Origin: Omphalotus guepiniiformis
Taxonomy: Eukaryota; Basidiomycota; Agaricomycetes; Agaricales; Omphalotaceae
Reading direction: 5' to 3'
Assembly: GCA_028554645.1 (NCBI GenBank)
Contig: JAQOOI010000051.1
Coordinates: 1-64,000, forward strand
Length of the DNA: 64,000 nt
Part shown: in pieces, positions 35,278 through 46,689 of the stretch
Layout: every line of letters begins with the position of its first letter
Position numbering within the stretch: the first letter of the stretch is position 1
The notes under the pieces: model-generated
Told to the model about the DNA's origin: nothing
Seen by the model: only the letters and a program-made list of their open reading frames with translations
Database searches by the model: none
Translations under genes and position numbers: made by a program

Positions 35278-37048
35278 TGTTGCGACTAAAAGCAGTCTAG
35301 GCTTGAAATCATGCAGATTGAGAAAGATTTTGGTTGTTCAAACATTGGAAACTGAACAATGAGAATTAGAGTTCACCCAGGCTGCTAGTTAAAACATGAG
35401 AACACACTTAGTTACTCAAGCCTGAGTGTAGAATTAGCTACAGTACATGATATGGTACTTGGCAACTGTGACCAATGGGATCATGGAAAGAGATACTAGT
35501 TTTGCCTCTCACTTTGTATTGGAGTATCAATGTTCCATGCAAAGTTGAGTTGGTCACACCCACCCTCTAAAAACTAGAGACTCTCATGAGTGTTGTTTGA
35601 TTGTAATCCAAGGGAATGATGGAAGTTACAATTCAATCTGAGAAACATCTAAGTCCACTGGGCTATCTGACTCCAGCTGGTCTTGCTAACTCAGGTTGGC
35701 TGTAAAGACTGAATGCTGAGAGTGCAGACAATCTTGTATTGTTTTGACCAGAGATATATGTTGTACATTTGGTACTATGCTTAGGATGGTGTTACAACTT
35801 GTGAACCACCTTAGTCTGTTGGCTGGAGAGGAAAATTTCTCTAAGTCATTTCTGAAGAATGGAGCTAGATGTTGATTCTGGAGTATCCCTCTGAGATGTA
35901 ACATCTAACTGAGTGATACCCTGGACCCAGACACCCAAATAGGGAAGAATAAACAATTATTGGGACATAATACTGCCCATAGCTTGTTGCTAGAACCAGC
36001 TAAAAGGAGAAGTACCTCCTAGAGACAAATCAGATGCAAGATCTGGCCAGATAAGACACATGTGCAACTGTACAGCTTGTGGATGATAGTAACAACGGAG
36101 TAGGGTCTAGATGACCTCTGAAACAAAGAAATAACCACTGGATATGCTAGGAACCTCACCAGCAGCCCCCAGTTAGGAAAATCAAAAGAGTTGCAAATTT
36201 CAAAATCATAAAAGATGTTGTCATATGGCACCATTCTGGACTGATATTGCGTGCTGTGCACCCTGGTTAGATACCCTGGACTTGATTGCCAAGCCACTAT
36301 ATGTACAAAGCGATTTTTATAACAATTTTTATACCCAAGATACCTATACATGACAGTATCTAACTAAAAAAATACCTACAAAAATACCTAAAAAGACACC
36401 AATCCCTGCTCAATTAGTCTTTCTGTTATCTATTCTATTTACTCTGCTTAGATTTCCTTAGATTTTCGAGATTTACTATATTTATTTTCTAACCTGTATA
36501 TAAGAGCTACCTACTTGTAGATATTTTTCCTTAAATTAATACTGCCTAGGCTCACTACCAAAGCAGAACTTCTTCTAGACAAAAATTGCCTGGCTCTTAG
36601 AAGTTCAGTTATAGAGAAATATACCAGTTGTGCAAACTTCTGTAAAGTCCCTTGTGGCAAACATTGAGAGAGATACTGAAACTGTTGCTGTCCCTGCTGT
36701 TCTGTCTGTGCTGTTCTGCCTGCTGGAACTGTTGCTGCTGCTGTTCTGATTGATACTGTCACTGTTTGGACCATTGGATTGAGTTGCCCACTCTGCTTAT
36801 TGCCCTGAACCATCCCCTGAACCCCTGAGAAACTAGTTGCCCTCTGTCTTGAACCGGTGTTTTTGAGTTGCCCTGTCACTTATACCCTGTTCACAGCAGA
36901 CTGCAGACACTTGCTAGCTCAGTATTGAGTTCAATTGTTGAGTTTAACTGTGTGGAACCTTTGCCAACGCCAGCCACACCTCCACAAACCCCCTTAGAAT
37001 TGAGTTAGAGGTTGTTTCTTGAGACTCCCTCTCAGTCTATTTCTTGCA
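35278..37048 (+). repeat. LTR-A, full-length copy (1771 bases)
   Basis: Termini TGTTGCGACT ... CTTGCACA (TG...CA). The start is preceded by a polypurine tract and internal sequence, so this is the 3' LTR of an otherwise degraded element; no matching 5' LTR in direct orientation was found in the window. LTR-A and LTR-B share stretches at the TGTTGCG end and around the AACAGTTTCAGCAG-type repeats and are clearly related families. Confidence 0.85.
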
Positions 37049-37102
37049 CATTAGCGTTGTGATGGACGTCAATCATTGCCTCAATGCCTCAAGTGAAAGC
37101 AG

Positions 37103-38945
37103 TGTTGCGTCAAAAAGCCTTTCAGTGCTGAAATCTATCAGATTGAAGTAAATATGGAATGTTCAAGCATTGGAAACTGAACATAAAGGACTAGAGTCAC
37201 CTCAGACTGCTAGTTAAGACATGAAACATACTTGTACTCACAATGCCTAAGTGTAGTGATTGCTACAGTACTGAATCTGGTGCTAAGCAACTGTGACCAA
37301 TGGGTTATACAAAGAGATACTAGTTATGCCTCTCCAGATGTGTTGGAATTCCAATGTTCCATACCAGATTGACTTGGTCAGACCCACCCTCTAATAACTA
37401 GAGACTCTACCAAGTGTTGTTGACTGTAATCCAAGGGGTTGATGGATGTTCACTTCAATTGAACAATTATCTAAGTCCTTTGGACTGATCAAAAGTTCCA
37501 GCTGGTCTTGCTAACTAAGTTGGCACTACAAGATTGAATGCTGAGAATATGAGCAATCTTGAAGATTGTATTACCAGAGAAATATTGTACATTGAGTACT
37601 ATGTGAACATAATGTCACTAAGATGAAATGCCAATCTGTGTAATAATGGAAGTAGATTCAAAGTTACATCTACTCAAATGAGTTAGATACTCAATGCTCG
37701 TGATGGAAGGAGTTAGATACTGAAAATGAGTATCTCTCTGGATCTGAGTATCTCTCTGAAATTCAGTAACCCTCTGAACTTGATGAAAGACAAAGGCACT
37801 CCAACTGGAGGTCTGAGACGGAACTGTAAGATAGGATACTGTCCTAGGAGGAGCTGAGAGCTATCCTAAACAAGAAATATAACCTGGGTACAAATCTGAC
37901 CAAAAAGAGATGTATAGGGGTAAAACTTGAAATAAACAGCTACTGTACCTTACTGTGGCTGATAGAAACAATGAAGCATGGTCTAGATAAGCTCTAGAGC
38001 TTCTACACAACTCCTAATGCTGCCCTAGTAGAGGAGAATGTGCCAATTTTGGAGAAACTTATAGGAGACCAGATTTGCAATGCACTGAGGAGAATGTCAA
38101 CTGTCATGATACTGGTTGCTATTTACATGTTCTGGACCTTTATTTAGATATCCTGGGTACACCCTAACACACCTAGAATGCGGACAAAGTGATATATTTC
38201 TGTTTTTATACCAATCTATACCCAAAGTTCCTACATTTTGACTATCTAACTGGAAAAATTACCTAGAAAACTACCTAAAAAGAATCCAGTCTCTGCTCAA
38301 TTGATACTTACTTACTTTTGACTCATTTACTGTTCAGATTACTCTTTTAATTTCGAGATATATGTTTGATTTTATGATTTAGTATATATAGCTTACAGAG
38401 TATCTATTTAGATTTTCTTAAGCTAGTACTGCCCAAAGCTACAAGCCAAAGCAGGAAACCCTTCTTAGACAAAATATAGCCTGGCTCTTTAGAGTTCAGT
38501 TTGAGAAATATCCAGTTGTGAAAACTTCTGTAAAGTCCCTTGTGGCAGATAAATTGAAAGAGATACTGAATCTTTGCTGAAACTGCTGTTCTGTCTGTGC
38601 TGAATCTGCCTGCTGAAACTGTCTGTGCTGCATCTGAAACTGTTCCCTGCATTGTCTGGCCATTGGATTGAGTTTAACATCAAGATTGATTGTCCTGAAT
38701 CCCTCCTAAACCCTGAAAACCACCCTTACCTTCTGTCTGAATCTTGTGTTTTGAGATACCCTCTGCCATTTTTCATCCAGATTGAGATAAAGATGTCTGT
38801 AACCCCGCAGATTTGAAGTTCAATTGTTGCGTCTAACTGTGCGGAATCTCTGACAATGCCAGTCACACCTCACCCTACATCATTTTGATTTGAGTTGGAT
38901 TGTGCTCATTTGAGTATCTCTCTTGTTCATTTCACAGTCACTACA
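37103..38945 (-). repeat. LTR-B solo LTR with GCAG target duplication
   Basis: Complete LTR-B (1843 bases), inverted relative to the copies at 25028, 44399, 46690 and 61376, with termini TGTTGCG and CTACA. It is flanked by GCAG at 37099-37102 and 38946-38949. No internal sequence is attached, so this is a solo LTR left by LTR-LTR recombination. Confidence 0.9.
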
Positions 38946-39081
38946 GCAGGCTTGTGTTGCAAGTTGCAGTTTCCATATTTGGTAGCATGCAAACGGTAGC
39001 CGTGGACTACAGTTGTGTTTGGCATCTTGAGTGAGTTGCCACACCATATAAATTCAAAGTTGCACATAACATGATGCTGAT

Positions 39082-39846
39082 TTGTCCGATTGCAGGTCTA
39101 AATACTTCTTACATGAAATTTGTGGCGCTCCTCGTCTTGGATCGTTCTTTAGCTTTAAGCCGACTTACACACCAACTTACGAAGAATTGATACAACAAAC
39201 TTGGCACACTCAACAGTCTTTGGTGCTTTTGCCTCCTCCAAAACCACACCGTGCAGCTACTCTGCTTCCTGACACATATGAACTTGACCAAAGTGGCAGT
39301 TCTTTTGACCCTCACTCGAAAACCCCTGAACAAGATAGACCTTGGATTGAAGACCTCCATATCTGCATGGGTCTGAAAGGCATAAAGATGATTGTTGACA
39401 TTGTCACAGAAGGTTCCGGTGGCCCCAACAAACTGATCTATATTGAATACAGAACCAACAGGTTTTACTGAGTTGTCTTGTACTTCAGGCAGACAAGACT
39501 GAAGAAGACTTATAAGGTTGCACCGTGATACATCTGTGCATCGTCCCAGCAGCCCAAACCTATGACAGAGACAAGTTTGATGATTGTCGTGCACGATCAA
39601 CATTCAGGGAAGCTTGTTTGACGTGTAGGACAGAAGTTCACGGATGAAGCACAGACACCTGAAAAGGCTGAGCTTATTTTGCAAGTAGTCGAGATTGACA
39701 GAGATAGGCAGAGGGTTCTTGACAAAGAAATCTGCTTACCTGAGAGCAAGTTAGCCTTGGTTAAGGGGTCTGCAGACATAAAACACATTGGGAACCAACT
39801 CATGAAACCAATTTGCCAGGAGGTTGCAACTAGACTGTTCATGTAG
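39082..39846 (+). pseudogene. Pieces of an unknown multi-exon gene
   Basis: A plus-strand frame (39082-39471, ending IEYRTNRFY) appears to follow a splice acceptor (CGATTGCAG, about 39096). A second coding-like segment covers 39640-39846 (KFTDEAQTPEKAELILQVVE ... CQEVATRLFM). Residues around DLHICMGLKGIKMIVDIVTE look protein-like but match no family I recognise. The 5' part is separated by LTR insertions at 37103 and 35278. Probably a broken host or transposon gene. Confidence 0.35.
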
Positions 39847-39999
39847 AAGTGATGTGCTTATTTCTTGTAGAATACCTGGTATTTTCGTGTAGAATTGATA
39901 TGCTTATTTCTTGTAGAATACCTGGTCTTGTACATAGATAAACTACCAATGTGTATGTTGCTTTGCCCAAATGCCAGTCGCATGATTTTAGCCTTGAAC

Positions 40000-42050
40000 A
40001 ATAGCTAGTGTCACTGTGGCTTGTAGACAATAGCTCATAACATCTACTAGTAGCTCATATTATATAGCAGCAGCTGACATTAGCTAGAATTAGCTACGAG
40101 CAGCTGGCATCACTCGCAGCATTTACTCACAGCTCACATTATATGGCAGCAGCTAACATCAGCTAGCTTCAACTAGCATTAGCTATGAGCAGCTAGCATT
40201 AGCTAGAATCAAATCATGTAGCATCAGCTAGCAGCCACTCACAGCAACAGTAGCAGCTAACACCAGCTGGCATTAGCCAGCAGCAGCTCACAGCATCTAT
40301 CAGCAGCCCATATCATATAGCAGGTGGCATCAGCTAGTATCATCTGGCATCAGCTGACATCAGCTACTGGATAGTGTTGGATAACTTGAGCAAATGCTAG
40401 CAGCTGTCTAAGGTTGATACACGGGCTGTTGCTATTTGATATGAGCTAGGGCTAGATAAAGCTGGCTGATACTGGCTGATACTACATAATACAAGCTGTT
40501 AATAAATATAAGCTGATGCTAGATGATGTAAGCTATTGTCAGCTGTTGTCAGCTACTGCAAGATCATGCTAGCTGCTGTCAGCTGCTTCTAGCTGATGCT
40601 AGCTATTCCAAGCTACTGCTATCTGACCTGAGCTGCTGGTAGATGCTGTGAGCTGCTGCTAGCTGATGCTATATGATTTGATACTAGCTAATGCTAGCTG
40701 CTTGAAGCTGATGCTAGTTGAAGCCAGCTACTGCCAGATGATGCCAGCTGATGTCCGCTGCTGGTCAATGCTGTAAGCTAATATCAGCTGCTCCTAGCTG
40801 ATACCAGCTGATGTCAGCTACTGCTAGATAATGCCAGCTGCTCCTAGCTGATGCTAGCTAGCTGATGCTAGCTAGCTGCTGCCATATGGTGTGAGCTGCT
40901 GGTAGATGCTATGAGCTGATGCTGGCTACTTGTAGCTGCTCAAAGCTAATGCCAGCTAGTGCTATCTGCTTCTAGCTCATGCCAGCTGATGTCAGCTACT
41001 ACTAGATGATATGAGCTGCTAGTAGATGCTGTAAGCTAATGCCAGCTACTTGTAGCTGCTCATAGCTAATCCTAGCTGATATCAGCTGCTGCTATATAAT
41101 GTGAGCGACTGGTAGATGTTGTGAGCTAATGTCAGCTGATGCTAGCTGATGCCCCATAATGTGAGCTACTAATAGATGTTATAAGCTGATGTTAGCTGTT
41201 GCTAGCTGATGCCAGATAATGTCAGCTGCTGGTAGATGCTGTGAGCTGATGTTAGCTGCTGCTATAGGATGTGAGCTACTAGTAGATGCTGTGAGCTAAT
41301 GTTAGCTGCTCCTAGCTAATGCCAGCTGATGCCAGCTGATGTGAGCTACTTGTAGATGTGCTGTGAGCTTATATCAGCTGATGTTATCTGCTCCAAGCTC
41401 ATGCGAGCTAATGTCATCTGTTTCTAGCTCATGCTAAACTAATGTGAGCTACTGCTAGATACAGTGAACTGCTCATAAATGCTGTGAGGTGATGTCAGCT
41501 GCTGGTAGATGTTGTGAGCTGATGTCAGCTGATGCTAGCTGATGTGACATAATATGAGCAACTGATACATGTTATGAGCTGATATCAGCTGTTGCTAGCT
41601 GATGCCAGATAATGTCAGCTGCTGGTAGATGCTGTGAGCTGATGTTAGCTGCTCGTAGCTAATCCTAGCTGATGTCAGCTGCTGCTATATGGTGTGAGCC
41701 ACTTGTAGATCTTGTGAGCTGGTGTTAGCTGCTTGTAGCTATTGCTAGCTAATGTCAACTGATGCTAGGGGCTGCAAGCTGCTACCATATGATGTGAGCT
41801 GCTGGTAGATACTATGAGCTGGTGTCAGTCACTCCTAGCTGATGCCAGCTGATGCCAGCTGATGTTAACTGCTGTCATATGATGTGAGCTGCTGACAGAT
41901 GCTGTGAGTTGGTGCTAGCTACACCTAGCTGATGCTATATGGTGCCAGCTAGTGCTAGCTACTGCCAGATGATGCCAGCTAATGTCAGCTGCTGCTAGCT
42001 CCTTGTAGCTGATATCTGCTGCTGCTAGCTGATGTCTGCTGCTGCTTGCA
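40000..42050. repeat. Minisatellite with an internal orientation switch
   Basis: About 2 kb built from variants of a roughly 12-base unit, AGCTGATGCTAG / AGCTGCTGCTAG, with a loose higher-order unit of about 60 bases (AGATGCTGTGAGCTGATG recurs). From about 40010 to 40375 the units run in one orientation (CATCAGCTAGCAGC). After a short non-repeat bridge (about 40376-40430) they run in the other orientation to the end. The units contain frequent stops in all frames, so this is non-coding. Confidence 0.85.
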
Positions 42051-42055
42051 ACTTT

Positions 42056-42500
42056 TGAGTATTATCCTGGAACTATGCAAACTAATATTCAATACTGCAC
42101 TGGACCTATGGTAAATCAAAATCAAAATCTTTCCTGAATTATGCTCACACTATGTAGAAAATATATTCATACTTCTGTGGGATTATGCAAACTATATTGA
42201 ATATCACTCTGAACTTCTGAAAATTCAATATTAATACTTCTCTAAAATTATAATGATTTAATAAATCACTTTTGAATATATTTCTAGGACTATGTAAACC
42301 ATCATTCAATACTCCTCTAGAGGTATGGTCACGGTAATTTATGTTAATACTATGTAAACCACTTTTAAATGTATCTGTGGAACCATGCAAACTGACATTC
42401 AATACTTCTGTGGGAGTATGATAATACTATCTCACTTACTTATGGATAGATCACTGAAACTATGCAAATCAACTTTCAATATTCTTCTGGAACTGTAATG
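42056..42500. repeat. Decayed AT-rich tandem repeat
   Basis: Variants of GGAACTATGCAAACTAATAT followed by TCAATACTTCTGTGG recur near 42068, 42180, 42290, 42345, 42390 and 42455, at irregular spacing of about 45-110 bases. It lies directly downstream of the minisatellite but has a different unit. Non-coding. Confidence 0.6.
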
Positions 42501-42865
42501 GTATTGCTCAGATCAGTATAAAATTGCATGTGTTTTTTTATAATTCTGTTATATTATTTCTGCAGATATCTTGATTGTAAGGCCTATGCAGTGCGACATA
42601 TATAATTCCATATCTATAGTGTAAATCCAGTATATAGCCAAAGAAAATTATTATGAAATATTTTTATTATAAGATTTTCATAATTCTTGGTGAAATAATG
42701 GAAGACTTACACTGTGACAGCTTGTCACACTCTCAAGATATCATACTACCCTCTGGAACTTACTGTAGAAGTATGGTAGATATATTATAACTCTAAAAAA
42801 ATTTTATAAAAAATAAGTTTTTAATAAATCTCAAAAAATTATCAGCATATTTCTTATATAATGCT

Positions 42866-43873
42866 GTGGGAATTATGCTTTACCGGGCCCAGTGTGTAGC
42901 AATTTGCAAGGCCATGAAAGAGCAAATTGAGTGGTATGAGGAGACACTGGTCTCGTACCTAGATGGCCAGAAGAATAGAGGCACTTTCAGACATACCATG
43001 CAGAAAGTTACAGATCCATTCATAACCATGGTACGCTCTGTTTGCCTTTTACACCTCTTCGTCTCTCTGATTGTACTGTGCAGGCTCAGCATGCGTATGA
43101 TAACTATGGTGTTCATGTATCTGGCTTTGCAATCCTCACTCAGCGTGACCTTACTGGCAGAAGCTATAGTTACATGTGGGGAGGAACTCTGCAATACCAC
43201 AAGATGAGACAACAATTCGACTTGGCGTGTTGTGCACAAATCACCAACGTCAAGGCCATGATTTGCAGCCTGGAAATGGAGAAACACAATGTATCTGGCG
43301 TGGATGCTGTGCTAAATAGGGAACTAAGGCCTTCCAAGAACGATCACGACTACCACCGTAAACTGCTCACAAAGTATCTCCAAGCTGGCACAGGTATGTG
43401 GCATCAGTGCTCAATCATCAGTGTACCAACTCATGATTGTATTCTCAGTGGCCATTTTAGGCAAGAAGAATTCTATTGCCTGCAATGGTTTTATCAAGAA
43501 AGCTTTTGTGCACAAGCTCCAAATTGTCGGCTGGCCAAATGGCATTTGCATTTCCGGGATGGAGAGTACTATATTGAATTCTCTAAGCAAAGAAGAGATT
43601 AGCTCAGTTGTTACACCCAGACTGGAGTATCTAATTAAGGTGGTGGAAAACCAGAAGATAGACAATGAGGATCACAACTATGTGAGGGTGGAGAAGTGGA
43701 ATGAGAGTAAGTTCTCAATATAGCTTTTTGGTAGACGCAGCAAGTAATATTCATGAACAGATGAGCTGGAACTCTTGCTAGAGGTACAGGCTGAAGGCCC
43801 CAATCATAACTGACATTGACAGCTATGGTCTTCTGCCTGCTGCAACTTCAAGGTTTTATCTTGACCTTTGATT
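42866..43873 (+). pseudogene. Unknown four-exon gene with a one-base frameshift
   Basis: Exons 42866-43030, 43084-43393, 43449-43706 and 43761 onward join in frame through canonical introns of 53-55 bases. They encode a soluble-looking protein (QHAYDNYGVHVSGFAILTQ; VAILGKKNSIACNGFIKKAF; EEISSVVTPRLEYLIKVVE). In the last exon the frame runs into a stop at 43811, but moving one base at the CCCC run (about 43798-43801) continues cleanly as IITDIDSYGLLPAATSRFYL to about 43873. I do not recognise the family. It is either recently broken or contains a sequencing error. Confidence 0.5.
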
Positions 43874-44125
43874 TGGCAAGACCACAAAGACATCCAAAAG
43901 GAAGGCTAAGGCTGCCTCTCCAGAGCCCGAGGAGCCTGTAGGTATGCCTCTATATGACTCTGAGACTCTGACGATGATGTACCACGGCATGTCACCCCCC
44001 TCCTTCTCGAGTACGTTGATGAGAATGAAACGGGAAAATGAACTGCTAATGGGCTAATGAACAAAAACCCAAAAACAACCAAAACAACCAAGTCACTTGA
44101 AAGATGCGAGTCTGAGGGGGCGTTG

Positions 44126-44398
44126 TCAAAGGTTCTGCACGATCAAACTTATGGCTTCTTTATTAGAACTTTATATCTTTATCACAAGAACTTTATAGTT
44201 GAGCTTTTAAAATGCACTCAGGCAAAAGTAGCACAAGGGGGTTTTGAACAACAACAACAACAACAACAACAACAACCACCACCAACCACCACCACCGGCC
44301 CCCCAACCCCAGTCCAAAACCGTCAGAGATCTTCATAGCGATTAATTCTCTCTATTAAAACCCTATCGAATTATACCTAAGACTCGTACAAACCCCAT
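44126..44398. repeat. Possible third LTR-related fragment with (CAA)n run
   Basis: GTTGTCAAAGGTTCTGCACGATCAAACTT resembles the corresponding part of LTR-A (GGCAAAGGTTCTGCACAGTT) but then diverges. It contains a CAA/ACC microsatellite at about 44247-44300. It is cut on the right by the LTR-B copy at 44399. Ends not defined. Confidence 0.35.
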
Positions 44399-45561
44399 TG
44401 TAGTGACTATGAAATGAACGAGAGAGTTACTCAAATGAGCACAATCCAACTCAAATCAAAAATGATGTAGGGTGAGGTGTGACTGGTGTTGTCAGAGATT
44501 CCACACAGTTAGACGCAACAATTGAACTTTGAATCTGCAGGGTTACAGATGTCTTTATCTCAATCTGGGTGAAAAATGGCAGAGGGTATCTCAAAACACA
44601 AGATTCAGACAGAAGGTAAGGGTAGTTTTCAGGGTTCAGGAGGGATTCAGGACAACCAATCTTGATGTTAAACTCGATCCAATGGCCAGACAATGCAGGG
44701 AACAGTTTCAGATGCAGCACAGATAGTTTCAGCAAAGATTCAGTATCTCTTTCAATTTATCTGCCACAAGGGACTTTACAGAAGTTTTCACAACTGGATA
44801 TTTCTCAAACTGAACTCTAAAGAGCCAGGCTATATTTCGTCTAAGAAGGGTTTCCTTCTTTGGCTTGTAGCTTTGGGCAGTACTTGCTTAAGAAAATCTA
44901 AATAGATACCCTGTAAGCTATATATACAAAATCATAAAAATCAAACATATATCTCGAAATTAAAAAGGTAATCTGAACAGTAAATGAGTCAAAAGTAAGT
45001 AAGTATCAATTGAGCAGAGATTGGATTCTTTTTAGGTAGTTTTCTAGGTAATTTTCCAGTTAGATAGTCAAAAAGTAGGAACTTTGGGTATAGATTGGTA
45101 TAAAAACAGAAATATATCACTTTGTCCGCGTTCTAGGTGTGTTAGGGCGTACCCAGGGTATCTAAATAAAGGTCCAGAACATGTAAATAGCAACCAGTAT
45201 CATGACAGTTGACATTCTCCTCAGTGCATTGCAAATCTGGTCCCCTATAAGTTTCTCCAAAATTGGCACATTCTCCTCTACTAGGGCAGCATTAGGAGTT
45301 GTGTAGAAGCTCTAGAGCTTATCTAGACCATGCTTCATTGTTTCTATCAGCCACAGTAAGGTACAGTAGCTGTTTATTTCAAGTTTTACCCCTATACATC
45401 TCTTTTTGGTCAGATTTGTACCCAGGTTATATTTCTTGTTTAGGATAGCTCTCAGCTCCTCCTAGGACAGTATTCTATCCCATAGTTTCGTCTAAGACCT
45501 CCAATTAGAGTGCCTTTGTCTTTCACCAAGTTCAGAGGGTTACTGAATTTCAGAGAGATAC
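44399..45561 (+). repeat. LTR-B copy interrupted by element D
   Basis: Starts TGTAGTGACTATG and follows LTR-B, with a deletion of about 48 bases in the CAGACAGTTTCAGCAG repeat region, up to CAGAGAGATAC. There the TGTTACGGC terminus of element D begins. The missing ~700 bases should reappear beyond D, outside the window. Confidence 0.85.
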
Positions 45562-45924
45562 TGTTACGGCTATGCGCCGGAACTCCGGGTCAGACCTCCG
45601 GTTTCTAGAACTTCTTTGATTTCTTCTTCCTGACATCTATTCAATCTTGCCATATGGTTCACTTTACAAATTCACGCTTTCCTATTCGCTTTTATTATTC
45701 TTTTCTACTCCGGACATCCGAACGTCGCCGACGTTCCATGTTCTTATTGTTCTTTAGTTTCATTCTTCTCACACTATTGTTTTATTACTCCGAGTATCTC
45801 CGGTAGAATACTCATATAAATACTTCACGCTTATACTGTATATACTTTAGTTTTAAATCAATTTAGTCTCCGGACTACTATCTTGAATTTCTCGTCTGAA
45901 CTCTCATCTCTCCTCGGACTTCCA
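45562..45924 (+). repeat. Probable 5' LTR of Ty3/Gypsy element D
   Basis: Begins TGTTACGGCTATGCGCCGG, exactly where the host LTR-B sequence stops. A CA end at about 45924, followed by ATC and TGGGTGCAGCACGGG as a candidate primer-binding site, suggests a 363-base LTR. The right border is tentative because no second copy is in the window. It contains CGG-rich direct repeats (TCCGG / CCGGA). Confidence 0.45.
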
Positions 45925-46135
45925 ATCTGGGTGCAGCACGGGGGGCAGTATCGAAATAATACTGCCTACTGGGTGAAGTCTTGTTGCCGGAGCAATTCGG
46001 GGCTCCTGGTTTATCTTGTCTTGTTCCTTTCGAACTCCTTCTCTCGGACCTCCTCGGAGGTCCTCACTTTCTTACCGTCTCTAGTCCGCACGGACTTAAC
46101 AGTATTTAAAACTCTTCTCTGTGCTGCTATTGATC

Positions 46136-46689
46136 ATGTCACAACATCCTACAAACCCCTTACTTGAGGCTTCACAGTCTCACGCACCATTTTACCAAGG
46201 TCGCGATCCCAATGCTCTTCGTGAGCGGCGGAGATCCGGTCTTTACTCAGTTCGCGCAAGCGAATTCGTCTCACCAAGCCGAGGCTCACGCCTTTCTCAA
46301 CAACCTCCGGTTCTATCAACATTATTTTCACCAGGTCATTTGCCTGGTTTTCGAAATCCTCCGGTAACTCCGACTCGTCGAACTTCCACAATGCCGGGAG
46401 TATTACCGATACATGAAGACGTTTCCGATACTGCTCCTGAAGAGCAGAATGACGAAGACGATGACATTATCGCAGCGGCTACGGAAGGAGAGGCTGGGGA
46501 TCAGCCGGAAGGAATAGGAGGTAATGGTGGGGATCCTGGAGAAGGCGATGAAGGTAATGGTGGTGGTGGACCAGGCCATGGAGGTCCGGGTGGACCTGGC
46601 GGGCCTGGAGGACCAGGTGGAAATGGTGGCGGTGGACCGGGTGGACCTGGAGGTCCTGGGGAACCTTCCGGGGGTACCGGTGGCACCGG
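46136..46689 (+). pseudogene. Gag of element D, N-terminal part (interrupted)
   Basis: An open frame from the ATG at 46136 encodes MSQHPTNPLLEASQ, an acidic stretch (EEQNDEDDD) and a Gly/Pro-rich linker (GGPGGPGG). It is cut after GGTG by the inserted LTR-B element at 46690. Removing that element plus one CCGG duplication joins it in frame to 63225-64000, where the capsid-like part follows. It is a Ty3/Gypsy gag interrupted by insertion rather than by decay. Confidence 0.85.
46686..46689. other. Target-site duplication (left), CCGG
   Basis: CCGG directly precedes the 3' LTR of the complete element (TGTAGTG) and is repeated directly after the other LTR at 63221-63224. It could be read as five bases with a shifted boundary, but the solo LTR at 37103 also shows four. 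Confidence 0.8.

Noticed and set aside
26901..37048. Interpreting the two LTR-A copies as the LTR pair of one element carrying the KDZ gene
   Set aside because: The copies are inverted, whereas LTRs of one element are direct repeats. The polypurine tract is found only next to the right copy.
40000..42050. Regularly spaced short repeats that could look like a CRISPR array
   Set aside because: The units are contiguous and degenerate, with no unique spacers, and the genome is eukaryotic. It is a minisatellite.
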